Source: Actinomyces ruminicola (GTDB lineage Bacteria; Actinomycetota; Actinomycetes; Actinomycetales; Actinomycetaceae). From it: a stretch of 64,000 bases of DNA. Made by a program: the position numbers and the translations under genes. Positions 25,499 through 34,330 of the stretch are shown here, piece after piece; the stretch's first letter is position 1; each line of letters begins with the position of its first letter. The stretch lies in contig NZ_FNIM01000003.1 of NCBI RefSeq assembly GCF_900103885.1, positions 27,563-91,562 of the forward strand. Direction: 5' to 3'. The notes below the pieces were generated by a model. The model saw only the letters and a program-made list of their open reading frames with translations, made no database searches and had not been told where the DNA came from.

Positions 25499-26197
25499 GT
25501 GCCAGGTCAAATCACTCACCAGCCGGGGACACCGAATTCCGGTGCCGTAGTTGAGCCCCCCGCCGCGGCCGCACAGCGGGCCGCCGACGTCGACGACGAG
25601 CTCATCGGCCTGTACCCGGACGCCGGCTGCACCCTGGACCACGACGGTCCCTTCCAGCTGCTGGTGGCTACGGTCCTGTCCGCACAGACCACCGACGCCC
25701 GCGTGAACACCATCACCCCGGGCCTGTTCGCCCGCTACCCGGATGCGTCTGCGCTGGCGGGCGCCGACCGCGAGGACTTGGAAGCGGTGCTGCGGCCGCT
25801 GGGCATGCAGCGCACGCGTGCCGCCCGGCTGATCGCCCTAGGTGCGGAGCTGGCGACCCAGTACGACGGCGTGGTGCCCGCCGACCGGGCGGCACTGGTC
25901 GCCCTGCCCGGGGTAGGGCGGAAGACCGCCAACGTCGTGCTGGGCAACGCCTTCGGCATCCCCGCGATCACGGTCGATACGCACGTCGGTCGGCTGTCAC
26001 GCCGCCTGGGCTGGACGACGGCGCAGGATCCGGTGGCCGTTGAGCGAGATCTTGCCGCGCTGTGGGAGCCGGCGCGGTGGACGGACGGCTGTCACCGCCT
26101 CATCATGCACGGGAGGACGGTGTGCCGCGCCCGCGTCCCCCGCTGCGAGTCCTGCGTCCTGAACGCCGCCGGGTTGTGCCCCCGGGTCGGCGTATGA
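25499..26197 (+). CDS. nth: Endonuclease III
   Basis: 232 aa DNA glycosylase/AP lyase of base excision repair. The core starts at LIGLYPDAGCTLDHDGPFQLLVATVLSAQTTD. The helix-hairpin-helix is LPGVGRKTANVVLG with the catalytic Lys in GRKTAN; the catalytic Asp is in VDTHVGRLSRRLG. The iron-sulfur ligands are C-X6-C-X2-C-X7-C (CRARVPRCESC...AGLC), two residues longer in the last gap than the usual X5. The GTG start fits a leaderless message. Its 3' end overlaps the convergent hydrolase gene by 95 bp. Confidence 0.95.
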   Translation: MPGQITHQPGTPNSGAVVEPPAAAAQRAADVDDELIGLYPDAGCTLDHDGPFQLLVATVLSAQTTDARVNTITPGLFARYPDASALAGADREDLEAVLRPLGMQRTRAARLIALGAELATQYDGVVPADRAALVALPGVGRKTANVVLGNAFGIPAITVDTHVGRLSRRLGWTTAQDPVAVERDLAALWEPARWTDGCHRLIMHGRTVCRARVPRCESCVLNAAGLCPRVGV

Positions 26198-27224
26198 AGG
26201 AGGCTCGCCACGGCCTGCGGGCGGTGTGTCGCGACGGCGCCGAGGACGGCGCCTCCTCCATCTGCCGGGGCGGTGTCGTTAGCCGGGCGAGGAAGGGCAG
26301 CAGTACGTCCACGAGCGCCTCGGGGGCCTCCTCCTGCGGGAAGTGCCCAACACCGCGGATCGTCACCTGCTGCAGGGGTCCGTCTACATGATGGGTGTCG
26401 CGTGCGTGCGCCCGGGCGGGCTGAACCGGGTCGAACTCGCCCTGCACGGATAGCACGGGCACCGTCGTCGGCCGGTTCAGCGCCGTCGTCTCGGCTCGCG
26501 TGAGAGTGGAACGGCGTGTGCTCTCCAGGGCGGACCGTGCCGCGCCGGGGCGGGACATCAGTGCGGCGTAGTACTCGGCCCCCTCGGTGGCCAGCGGGCG
26601 CGTCGCCGGAGCCGCCCAGGAGCTGAGCAGGCGCTCAACCCCCGCCGTAGTGCGCAGGCTGCGTTCCGGCAGCAGCGGGGCCTTGAAGAACAGGTGCTGC
26701 ACCGTTGAGCCCATCAGGGAGCGCATGGGCAGTGACCGTATGGCCAGCGGGTGCGGTGCCCCGATCGGTACCAGCCCCACCGTCAGCTCCGGCTCCAGAT
26801 TGGCCAGCGTCCAGCCGACCTGGCCGCCGATACCCGCGCCGACGACGACGGCGTGGTCGCGCCCCAACGCCCGCACGACGGCGGCGACGTCCCGGGCGAG
26901 GGTGACCAGGTCATATCCCGACGGCGGGCGGTCAGAACCGCCGAAGCCGCGCAGGTCGAGTGCGGCTACCCGGTAGCCGGCGTCTGCCAGGGGCGGGATG
27001 ATGTGTCGCCAGGTCCACCAGCACTCGGGGAAGCCGTGCAGCAGGAGAACCAGCGGCCCGGCTTGCGCAGCGGGTTCCGCGGCGGTGGCGGGTGTCGGCG
27101 GGGTCGGGTCTTGGAGGGTGTCGAGTGGCGCCTCCGGGCCCGCCAGGGCGACGTGGAAGCGGGTGCCACCGGCGGTGATGTGGCGGTGGATCCAGGGCCC
27201 GGGGCGAGTCACGGTGGCTTGCAC
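26103..27224 (-). CDS. Alpha/beta hydrolase, epoxide-hydrolase-like, nucleophile missing
   Basis: 373 aa. The epoxide-hydrolase-type fold is plain: oxyanion motif LLLHGFPECWWTWR, DLRGFGGSDRP, acid region VQGEFDPVQPARAH and catalytic-His region GVGHFPQEEAPE. The nucleophile elbow reads VVVGAGIGGQVG where this family has GHDWGG or GHSxGG, so the Asp/Ser position is Gly. The last ~45 residues are an Arg-rich tail read antisense to the end of nth. The start is GTG at 27224, six bases after a TAGGCT -10 on the minus strand. Position near nth resembles ephE in mycobacteria. It may be catalytically inactive or use a different mechanism. Confidence 0.88.
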   Translation of the reverse strand: MQATVTRPGPWIHRHITAGGTRFHVALAGPEAPLDTLQDPTPPTPATAAEPAAQAGPLVLLLHGFPECWWTWRHIIPPLADAGYRVAALDLRGFGGSDRPPSGYDLVTLARDVAAVVRALGRDHAVVVGAGIGGQVGWTLANLEPELTVGLVPIGAPHPLAIRSLPMRSLMGSTVQHLFFKAPLLPERSLRTTAGVERLLSSWAAPATRPLATEGAEYYAALMSRPGAARSALESTRRSTLTRAETTALNRPTTVPVLSVQGEFDPVQPARAHARDTHHVDGPLQQVTIRGVGHFPQEEAPEALVDVLLPFLARLTTPPRQMEEAPSSAPSRHTARRPWRASFIRRPGGTTRRRSGRRTRSGGRGRGTPSSRA

Positions 27225-27230
27225 GTAAGC

Positions 27231-27236
27231 AGCCTA
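27231..27236 (-). promoter_or_regulatory. Putative -10 element of alpha/beta hydrolase gene
   Basis: TAGGCT on the minus strand ends six bases before the GTG at 27224. Confidence 0.45.
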
Positions 27237-27282
27237 CTGGCAACGGGTGCCGACTCGTGCGGTCTGTCGCATGCCGCCGTGG

Positions 27283-27606
27283 TCATCCCAGCAGCAGGCT
27301 GGCGGCCACGTAGACGGCGGTGCCGCCGATCAGCGACAGGCCCAGGGCGCGGCGCCACAGGTGCAGCCCGGCGGTGGCGCCGATGCCCGCGAGGGCCGGC
27401 AGCCAGGTGGCGGGGGCCATGGTGACGTCGTCGAGCGTGTAGGCCACCAGCACGATCATGACGCCCAGCGGCATGGCGTCACCGAGGAAGCTCACCAGCG
27501 GCATTCGGCCGCGTCCGCGCAGCAGCGCGAAGGGGGCGATGCGGCAGGCATAGGTGATGGCGGCGACAACCGCGACGGCCACTGCCAGCTGGAAGTTGGT
27601 AAGCAT
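27283..27606 (-). CDS. azlD: AzlD-family branched-chain amino acid exporter subunit
   Basis: 107 aa with four hydrophobic segments. It shows the AzlD pattern AITYACRIAPFALLRGRGRMP followed by LGDAMPLGVMIVLVAYTL. AzlD is the small partner of AzlC in export of branched-chain amino acids (the BrnE partner of BrnF in Corynebacterium). Its ATG overlaps the azlC stop by one base (TGATG), indicating coupling. Confidence 0.92.
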   Translation of the reverse strand: MLTNFQLAVAVAVVAAITYACRIAPFALLRGRGRMPLVSFLGDAMPLGVMIVLVAYTLDDVTMAPATWLPALAGIGATAGLHLWRRALGLSLIGGTAVYVAASLLLG

Positions 27607-28385
27607 CAGCGTGCGCTCCCGCCCGCCTGGGCGCGGGTCGTGCGGCGCCGCCACGCGTACAGGGCGATTAGTGCGGCTGCGAGGGTCCCCAGCGCGCTGA
27701 GCAGAGCCGCCGACCCGCCTACCACCAGCCCGACGGCGCCGGCCACGAATCCGCTGAGCAGCACGGCCAGGTCCGGGTGGGCCTTCCAGTTCTCGATGGC
27801 GAGGATGACGAACAGTGCCGTCAGCACGAAGCCGAGCAGCTCCACCCGCTGCCCGATTAGGGCCGCCAGGCCGGTGCCGGCTAGCGCCCCCGCCGTCGTG
27901 CCGGTTATCCAAGCCGAATGGCTCATGACCTCGACGGTGACGACGTAGCGCCCACTCATGACCGTCCGGTCCCGTGAGGCCAGCAGGGCGTACACCTCGT
28001 CGGTGATGGCGTGAATCGCGTACAGGCGGGTGAGCGGGCGGCCGTGGACTCGGTCCAGCGGAAAGCCCAGCCCGTAGAAGACATGGCGGCCGGAGACGAA
28101 CAGGGTGGAGGCGGCGATCGCGGCCAGGGGCTGCCCGGCGCCGGCCAGCGGCACCAGCAGCATCTGCATGGTTCCCGAGTAGATGACCACGCTCCACACC
28201 GGCGCCCACCACCAGGCCAGGCCCTGGGCCACCAGCAGCAGGCCGGCGGCCAGGCCGAGCGTGATGTATCCGATCATGATCGGCGCCGCGTCCCGGGCGG
28301 CGTCGCGCGCACTGGTCATGGACGCCTCCACCCTTACGGGTGGCGATGACGGCGCGGTGGCGGAGGGGGTGCTGGGATCGGGCAC
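27606..28385 (-). CDS. azlC: AzlC-family branched-chain amino acid exporter
   Basis: 259 aa (237 if started at the ATG at 28319). The AzlC hallmarks are PIMIGYITLGLAAGLLLVAQGL, SVVIYSGTMQMLLVPLAGAG, STLFVSGRHVFYGLGF and HAITDEVYALLAS. With AzlD it forms a proton-linked exporter of branched-chain amino acids. Two starts compete: GTG at 28385, six bases after a -10-like TAACCT (leaderless), and ATG at 28319 with GGTGGAGG upstream, which would match the usual AzlC length better. Confidence 0.92.
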   Translation of the reverse strand: MPDPSTPSATAPSSPPVRVEASMTSARDAARDAAPIMIGYITLGLAAGLLLVAQGLAWWWAPVWSVVIYSGTMQMLLVPLAGAGQPLAAIAASTLFVSGRHVFYGLGFPLDRVHGRPLTRLYAIHAITDEVYALLASRDRTVMSGRYVVTVEVMSHSAWITGTTAGALAGTGLAALIGQRVELLGFVLTALFVILAIENWKAHPDLAVLLSGFVAGAVGLVVGGSAALLSALGTLAAALIALYAWRRRTTRAQAGGSAR

Positions 28386-28391
28386 CGGCCC

Positions 28392-28397
28392 AGGTTA
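28392..28397 (-). promoter_or_regulatory. Putative -10 element of azlCD
   Basis: TAACCT on the minus strand ends six bases before the GTG at 28385. Confidence 0.35.
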
Positions 28398-28475
28398 GGC
28401 GGAGCGGCGAAGCGGTGTGAGAGCGGGTTTCATGGTGAGACTCTCCCGGCGCCGCGACCGGGATTGAAATCCGGG

Positions 28476-29246
28476 TCAGACGGTGCGCCGCCCCTGATCA
28501 ATGATCTCCTGCTCGCGACGGCCTGCACGCCGGGCCCGGTGCGAGACCACGCCGACCATGATCATGAACAGCCCGAAGGCGATGAACTTGCCGCTGATGG
28601 CGTCGGCCCACCAGTAGGCGGACAGCGAGGCGCCCAGCTGCGAGTGCGCGGTCAGACGGTCCAGGAGTGGCCCGATCGCGTCATTCATCGCCGCGGGTGC
28701 CAGCAGGAACGGCAGCCCTACCAGTACCGATGCCGCGCCGACGACGAAGGAGCCCAGGCTGGAGCGGCTAGCCGTCCACAGGGCGACCGCGAGTGCCGCG
28801 GCTGCGATACCCAGCTCCACCAGCGCGAGCACGGATACGCCGAAACGCAGGGGGGTGGCGCCGTCGACCGCGGTGGCGGCGGCGTCGTGGAGGAGGAACC
28901 AGGCCAGGGGCAGGGCGATGACCCAGACCAGCACGCCGGCCCAGTGCGCGGCGGCGCGGGACTTCGGGCGGCCGACGACGCTGGAGCCGTCCAGCAGAAT
29001 GTCGTCCTCCGCGCGCGATTTGAAGGACGCAGGCTCAGGCGCGCGCGGCTCGGCCGCCGACGCGGTGGTCTCCTCGGTGGCCGGGGTGGGGGTGGGCTCG
29101 GGCGACGCCATGGCGGTTTCACCGGCCGCCGGTGCCGGAGCGGGGGCCGGCGCGGCCGCATGCTCCCCGGCGGCAGGCTCGGACCCGGGCGCGGGCGGGA
29201 CGCGGTCCTCGGGCTCGCGTTCGTCGGCAGTATTCTCGGTGCTCAT
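28476..29246 (-). CDS. Hypothetical membrane protein with Pro/Ala-rich N-terminus
   Basis: 256 aa. Residues 1-95 are disordered, rich in Pro, Ala, Glu and Thr (PAPAPAPAAGE, PTPTPATEE). Four hydrophobic segments follow, including WAGVLVWVIALPLAWFLLHD, GVSVLALVELGIAAAALAVAL, VVGAASVLVGLPFLLAP and GKFIAFGLFMIMVGVV. The ATG at 29246 has a strong AAGGAGGT. I do not recognise the family. The next gene upstream encodes another multi-helix membrane protein on the same strand, 147 bp away. Confidence 0.82.
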   Translation of the reverse strand: MSTENTADEREPEDRVPPAPGSEPAAGEHAAAPAPAPAPAAGETAMASPEPTPTPATEETTASAAEPRAPEPASFKSRAEDDILLDGSSVVGRPKSRAAAHWAGVLVWVIALPLAWFLLHDAAATAVDGATPLRFGVSVLALVELGIAAAALAVALWTASRSSLGSFVVGAASVLVGLPFLLAPAAMNDAIGPLLDRLTAHSQLGASLSAYWWADAISGKFIAFGLFMIMVGVVSHRARRAGRREQEIIDQGRRTV

Positions 29247-29392
29247 CTGAACCTCCTTCTGCGTTCACGGTAACGGTGCCGTACCCAGCTGTGGGGAGGC
29301 GTGCCGGGCCGTGGCGGGAAGTAGATCAAGCCCGGGTGAGCGCCGCGGGCCCGGTGGGGGCGGCCAGGCGGACTCCGTGGACGCGGCGGATC

Positions 29393-30385
29393 TCAGGCCT
29401 GGGAATGGGGCAGGCCGTGCGGTGGTGTCGGTGCTTCTCGGGAGCGCAGTTCGGCGAGTTCCCCCATGCGGCCCTCGCGACGGGCCAGGTGCGCGCCCCA
29501 GCCGACGGTTACCAGCACGGTGCCCGCAAGCAGCAGACTCACCCCGTTCGGGTCGTCGGGAAGCAGCCGCACCAGCAGGGCGTGTCCGGGCAGCTGCGGC
29601 CAGATGTGCGCCAGCAGCCCGGGGAGTGACAACAGCACGAGCAGTGTTCCGGTGACACGTGCCCCCAGCGTCGACCGGCCCGTGAATGCTGCTCCCAGGA
29701 GCAGCGCGACCAGGGCCAGCGTGGGGCCGAGCAGGCCGCTGCCGAGCGAGGTGCCGGGGGAGAGCAGGCGGGTGTAGCCGGCTGAGAGGAGGGCGAGGGC
29801 CGCGCCCACGGCCATGACCGTGAGCGGGAAGGAGACGGCATGGTCGCGGCGCCGTGAAGGCGGGGCCGTCGGGGTGACGCCCGGCGTTTTGTCCTGCTCG
29901 CCGAGCCTGACGGATAGGCGTGCATCCGCGCGCCCGGCGCGGCGCGCCCGACGCATGCCCCAGGAGCCGCCCAGCAGCAGCGCCGCGACGATGAGCACCG
30001 CTCCGGTGGGTATCAGGGAGCGCGCCCAGGCGAAGGGGGCGTCCGCTGCGCGTCCCGGACTGGCGAGGATCACCGCCTGTGCCGCCAGCGCGACGAGCCC
30101 TCCAACCAAGCCGCCCAGCGAGGAACGCACCGCGAACAGCCACTGGGCCAGCGCCGAGACCACGAGCGTGAGCAGCGCGAACAGGACGATGCGCGGCAGC
30201 TGCCCGGCGTCGGCCGCCTGGGAGGTCATGCCCGTCAGGGCGAGTATGGCCGGCGGTAGCAGCACGCCGACCGCGGCCGTCAGCAGGTAGTCGCCGCGAC
30301 GCGACCGCGGCGCCTGGCGAGCGCCGTCGGTGGCGGGACTCGACGCCGGTTGCCGGGCCGCGGGGGAGGGCTGGTCTTGCGTCAC
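29393..30385 (-). CDS. Hypothetical polytopic membrane protein, 330 aa
   Basis: About eight hydrophobic segments in two halves, split by a charged region (residues about 150-185, RRARRAGRADARLSVRLGEQDK). Examples are YLLTAAVGVLLPPAILALTG and GARVTGTLLVLLSLPGLLAHIWP. No signature motif recognised. The start is GTG at 30385, six bases after a minus-strand TAGAAT, an almost ideal -10, so the message is probably leaderless. Both this and the following gene may belong to one transcription unit. Confidence 0.82.
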   Translation of the reverse strand: MTQDQPSPAARQPASSPATDGARQAPRSRRGDYLLTAAVGVLLPPAILALTGMTSQAADAGQLPRIVLFALLTLVVSALAQWLFAVRSSLGGLVGGLVALAAQAVILASPGRAADAPFAWARSLIPTGAVLIVAALLLGGSWGMRRARRAGRADARLSVRLGEQDKTPGVTPTAPPSRRRDHAVSFPLTVMAVGAALALLSAGYTRLLSPGTSLGSGLLGPTLALVALLLGAAFTGRSTLGARVTGTLLVLLSLPGLLAHIWPQLPGHALLVRLLPDDPNGVSLLLAGTVLVTVGWGAHLARREGRMGELAELRSREAPTPPHGLPHSQA

Positions 30386-30391
30386 AGGGCA

Positions 30392-30397
30392 ATTCTA
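30392..30397 (-). promoter_or_regulatory. Putative -10 element of 330-aa membrane protein gene
   Basis: TAGAAT on the minus strand ends six bases before the GTG at 30385. Confidence 0.5.
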
Positions 30398-30533
30398 GAT
30401 GAGTGCGATGCCACGGCCGGGCGAAGCCGGGGGATTGGATCCGGGGGAGGGCGGATACGGCTCCTCCCGCGGGATGAGGGCGGCGGGGGCGGCAATCGCC
30501 CGGTGGTGGGATCGGGAGCGCGGTCGAAGACTC

Positions 30534-30539
30534 TAAAGT
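30534..30539 (+). promoter_or_regulatory. Putative -10 element of lipoprotein peptidase gene
   Basis: TAAAGT ends seven bases before the GTG at 30547. Confidence 0.5.
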
Positions 30540-30546
30540 CCGAGGT

Positions 30547-32217
30547 GTGAGAACGATAATGAGTCGCAAATGGTTCGCCGGTCCGCTTGCGGCCGCGGCG
30601 ACGCCGTGCCTGGCCCTGTCCGCGTGCACGCTCGGTGTCGACAGTCGTAGCGATGCGATGACGTCGGAGGCCTCCGTGTCCGCCAGCCCGGTGGACGCGC
30701 CGGGCTTGCCGCCGGTCCCCGCGGGCCTGGAGGCCTTCTACCAGCAGCAGGTCGACTGGAAGAAGTGCGCAGACGATGCCTCCTTCCAGTGCGCCACGGT
30801 GAAGGTGCCCCTGGACTACGCGGATCCCTCGGGCAGGACCATCGATCTGGCGCTCAAGAAGCTGCCCTCGACCTCGGGCGAGCCTATCGGCACGCTGCTG
30901 ACCAATCCCGGCGGGCCCGGGGCCTCCGGCCTGGAGTACGTCTCGCAGGAGGGCGTCTTCTCCGACGCGCTGCGAGCGGGCTACGACGTCCTCGGCTTCG
31001 ACCCGCGCGGGGTGGGTGACTCGACCCCACTGACTTGCCTGAGCCCAAAGGAGATTGACGAGACCGCCAAGGCCGCGCTGGAGGCGGCGACCTCCGGCGC
31101 CGCGCCGGATAGGCGGGACGTCGCTGCGGCGGAGATGGGTGAGGAGACCGCCGAGTCCACCGAGCGGTCCGCAGCGGAGCTCGCCACCCGGTGCGAGCAG
31201 TACTCGCCCGTGCCGGAGCTGATCGACCACATGGACACCGCCTCGGTGGTGCGCGACATGGATGTCCTGCGGGCACTGTCGGGCGATGCCCGCCTGCACT
31301 ACCTGGGCACCTCCTACGGCACCTACCTGGGGGCTCGCTACGCGGAGCTGTTCCCCGAGAACGTGGGCCGCATGGTGCTCGACAGCGCGCAGAACCCCTC
31401 CCAGGAGCAGGCCGACAACATCGTGCAGCAGGCCGAGGCCATCGAGAAGAGCCTGCACACCTATGTCAAGCACTGTCAGGCGGGGCGGGACTGCCCGCTC
31501 ACGGGTGATGCTGAATCCGGCGTGGCCCAGATCGGGGAACTCATCCAGAGGGCCACTGCGAAACCGCTTACGAGCCAGGTGGGCGACGACGTCGACGGGG
31601 CGACACTCGCCAAGACACTGACCGACCTCATGTACGACAACAGCTCCTGGGACATCCTCACCGCAGCGCTGGCTCCTGCCATCAAGGACGGCGACGGTAC
31701 CGGCCTGGCGCTGCTGGCCGACCCCTCTCTGGCCGATGCGGAGGCCGATCCACAGGAGCAGGCGGCCAACGAGGCGAAGGCAGCCGCCAATGAGAGCGCC
31801 ATCGCCGCCATTGACTGCCTCGACTACCCGGTTCGCGGCGACGAGGCCGGGTGGGATGAGCGCGCGGAGCAGATCAAGCGGGTGGCGCCGATCCTGGGCG
31901 GAGGGCTGTCCTACCCCGATGCGTTCTGCAAGGGCTGGGGGCATCACACCGACCACCAGCCCAAGGAGATCCGGGCCGCCGGGGCCGCCCCGATCCTCGT
32001 CGTCGGCATTACCGGTGACCCGGCCACCCCCTACCAGTGGGCCCGGGCCCTGGCCGCGCAGCTCGACTCGGCCCGCCTGCTGACCGTTGAGGGCAACGGA
32101 CACGGCGCCTACATGCGCAAGGGCGAGTGCGTGGACAACACGATCGATGCCTACCTGCTGCGCGGAGAGCTGCCCGAGCAGGACCTGACGTGCAGGGAGG
32201 AGGTCAAGCAGTACTGA
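30547..32217 (+). CDS. Secreted lipoprotein alpha/beta hydrolase, tripeptidyl aminopeptidase (S33) type
   Basis: 556 aa. The signal peptide ends in a lipobox (CLALSAC at about residues 18-24), so the protein is lipid-anchored outside. The S33 aminopeptidase layout is complete: oxyanion region LLTNPGGPGASG, FDPRGVGDSTPL, nucleophile GTSYGTYLG, Asp in ITGDPATPYQWA and His in EGNGHGAYM. Streptomyces relatives (Tap, SlpD/E) remove tripeptides from secreted proteins and peptides. The GTG start at 30547 has a TAAAGT -10 seven bases upstream. It is followed 85 bp later by another lipoprotein with a zinc-peptidase motif, so the two may cooperate in extracellular peptide processing. Confidence 0.92.
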   Translation: MRTIMSRKWFAGPLAAAATPCLALSACTLGVDSRSDAMTSEASVSASPVDAPGLPPVPAGLEAFYQQQVDWKKCADDASFQCATVKVPLDYADPSGRTIDLALKKLPSTSGEPIGTLLTNPGGPGASGLEYVSQEGVFSDALRAGYDVLGFDPRGVGDSTPLTCLSPKEIDETAKAALEAATSGAAPDRRDVAAAEMGEETAESTERSAAELATRCEQYSPVPELIDHMDTASVVRDMDVLRALSGDARLHYLGTSYGTYLGARYAELFPENVGRMVLDSAQNPSQEQADNIVQQAEAIEKSLHTYVKHCQAGRDCPLTGDAESGVAQIGELIQRATAKPLTSQVGDDVDGATLAKTLTDLMYDNSSWDILTAALAPAIKDGDGTGLALLADPSLADAEADPQEQAANEAKAAANESAIAAIDCLDYPVRGDEAGWDERAEQIKRVAPILGGGLSYPDAFCKGWGHHTDHQPKEIRAAGAAPILVVGITGDPATPYQWARALAAQLDSARLLTVEGNGHGAYMRKGECVDNTIDAYLLRGELPEQDLTCREEVKQY

Positions 32218-32302
32218 GCACGGGCGGGGCCCGCCGCCGGACTCCGCCCGACCGGATAAGTAACCAGGAACGCAGAAGCAGCCACAGCAGTCGAACACCA
32301 TA

Positions 32303-33871
32303 ATGAAAGCACTGAAAGCGAGCCATTCGATGACCAAGTCCGGCTTGACCTCCTTATCACTCACGCGTCGCTCGGCCCTGGGCGCCGTCGGGGCCGCTCT
32401 CCTGCTGCCGCTGGCAGCATGCGGAACCGAGGGCGAATCGATGGGCGAGCACATCGGCTCCACGCCGCCGACCCCGGAGTCCGACCCGGGGGCTGCGGGG
32501 GCGCAGAATCCGCTGGGCAGCCTGGCGGGCACGCCGTCGTTGTCCGAGGAGCAGTACGAGACCCTGGTGGAGGGGGTGTCCGCGTGGGTCTCGCGCGTGT
32601 GGCCGCTCATGGGGCCGGTGTGGCCGGGAGTCGACTACACCCAGCACCGGATCGTGGCCATGCAGGTGAATGAGCAGTTCGAGGCCACGCGGGCATGGGT
32701 GATCTCAACCGAGGGCCACCGTGCGCTTCAGGCCGAGGAGTACGCGGGCATCGAGGTGCCCACCTCCTACGGCAAGGTCACCTTTGAGGGGCATCCATCC
32801 ATCACGCTCAACCTCGGGCAGGCGGCCTCGGCCACGAAGAGTGCCGCCGCACCGGGTGAGGCGACCACGAAGTCGACGCCCTCCGTGAGCGCCGACGGGG
32901 CCTCCGCCGCCACCGCGGACCTGAAGGATCCGGCCACCTACGCCTTCGCCCTGATGACCCACGAGCTGGTCCACTTCTACTACCAGGGTGAGATCAACGT
33001 GACCGCCTCCAGCAGCCGGGACACGCCCTATCCGTACCAGGCGCGGCCGCGCACCCTGCGGCGCATGCTGCTGGACCGTCTGCGCCTTGCCGCCACCGAG
33101 CCCGAACGGCGCGCCGAGCATCTGGGCCACGCCCGCCACTGGCTCGACACCTGGAAGTCGGAGTTCGTCCAGGAGGCGGAGGACATCCACCACTACGACA
33201 TCGTCGAGGGCGTTGCCCGCTACGTGGAGTACATGGCCCTGTCGGTCCAGGCGGACCAGCCCGCCGAGCAGCTGCAGGCCCGGCAGGCGCCGCTGCTGAA
33301 GGAGGAGTCGCTGGACGTCTCGGTGGATGTCGAGTCCTACGCATTCGGATTCGTCAGTGGGATGCTGCTCGACGCCGTCAAGCCCGCGTGGAAGGACGGC
33401 TTCTACGCCACCGGCAAGACGCTGGTGGAGCTGCTGCTGGACGATGCCGCTCCCGTCCAGGAGGACGTCGACCCCGAGATCAGCGGCAAGGTGGAGGCGC
33501 TGATCGAGGAGGCCGAGGAGTACACCGGCCCGGACATCAGGAAGCTCGACGATGCGGAGGCGGATACCTCCGTCGCCTACCTGTACGTGCCCAAGGTTGG
33601 GGAGATCGGCTACGGCGGCTCCTTCGCCTACAAGGACAAGGTGGTGCTGACCACCACCATCCTGGTGCTGAACGGCGAGGGACAGAATCTCCAAGTACTG
33701 GGAGCGCCCGCCTTCACGGGCACCGACAAGGAATCGCTCACCATCCCGCTGGTCGAGGCGCAGCACAGCTACGCGGACGGCGTGCTTACCGTCACGGGCG
33801 ATGTGATCACCGGAACCGTCAGGGCCGACAGGACCACCGAGAACGGAAGGGAGGTGTTCGTCGCGAAGTGA
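32303..33871 (+). CDS. Putative zinc-metallopeptidase lipoprotein
   Basis: 522 aa. A twin-arginine-like RRSALGAVGAALLLPLAAC leads to a lipobox (LAAC), so Tat or Sec export with lipidation is likely. The central part holds LMTHELVHFYY (HExxH) and about 80 residues later DIVEGVARYVEYMAL, where the Glu could be the third zinc ligand of a gluzincin (peptidase-MA-like pattern). The C-terminal ~150 residues look like a beta-rich domain. No named family recognised; the protease call rests on the HExxH...EG pattern. Starts at 32303 or 32330 (MTKSGL) are both possible; neither has a strong ribosome binding site. Confidence 0.75.
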   Translation: MKALKASHSMTKSGLTSLSLTRRSALGAVGAALLLPLAACGTEGESMGEHIGSTPPTPESDPGAAGAQNPLGSLAGTPSLSEEQYETLVEGVSAWVSRVWPLMGPVWPGVDYTQHRIVAMQVNEQFEATRAWVISTEGHRALQAEEYAGIEVPTSYGKVTFEGHPSITLNLGQAASATKSAAAPGEATTKSTPSVSADGASAATADLKDPATYAFALMTHELVHFYYQGEINVTASSSRDTPYPYQARPRTLRRMLLDRLRLAATEPERRAEHLGHARHWLDTWKSEFVQEAEDIHHYDIVEGVARYVEYMALSVQADQPAEQLQARQAPLLKEESLDVSVDVESYAFGFVSGMLLDAVKPAWKDGFYATGKTLVELLLDDAAPVQEDVDPEISGKVEALIEEAEEYTGPDIRKLDDAEADTSVAYLYVPKVGEIGYGGSFAYKDKVVLTTTILVLNGEGQNLQVLGAPAFTGTDKESLTIPLVEAQHSYADGVLTVTGDVITGTVRADRTTENGREVFVAK

Positions 33872-34330
33872 CGACCCGCAGCTGGCCGGGGTCCGCAGTG
33901 TTCCGGCGCGGGGTGCACGCGGAAGGGGCGGCCGACTCTTGAGCGTCGGTCGGCCCCGCGCGTGCGTCTGCGGTTGTGGGCTCGCCGCCTAGGACGCTGG
34001 GGATGCCGTTAGGCCACGCGGCGATCGGGAGCCGGCGCTTCGCGTACTGGGGGTGCGACGGCAGATGCGTTTGCGGTTGGTGTCTTGCGGTTGATGGTTG
34101 GGGCGGGGCGGTGGGTGTTGGGGTGCCTGCCCGGTGGAGTTCGTGGGTGGCGGCGGGGCGCAGGTTGTGGGTGGTGGGCTGTTGTCGGCGCCTGTGAATC
34201 GTCGGGGCTCTGGTCGGTGCCCGGGGCGTGCTTGGAAGCGGGTCCGGCCCATGCTGGGCGGGTGCTGCATTGTGGCGCCCCCAGGTGCCTGTGCCGGCAG
34301 TGGCTCGCGGTCCGCTCCCGCATGCTCTGC

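Noticed and set aside
32357-33766. Minus-strand frames opposite the HELVH lipoprotein
   Set aside because: The plus strand has a lipobox signal peptide and a peptidase motif; minus frames have neither.
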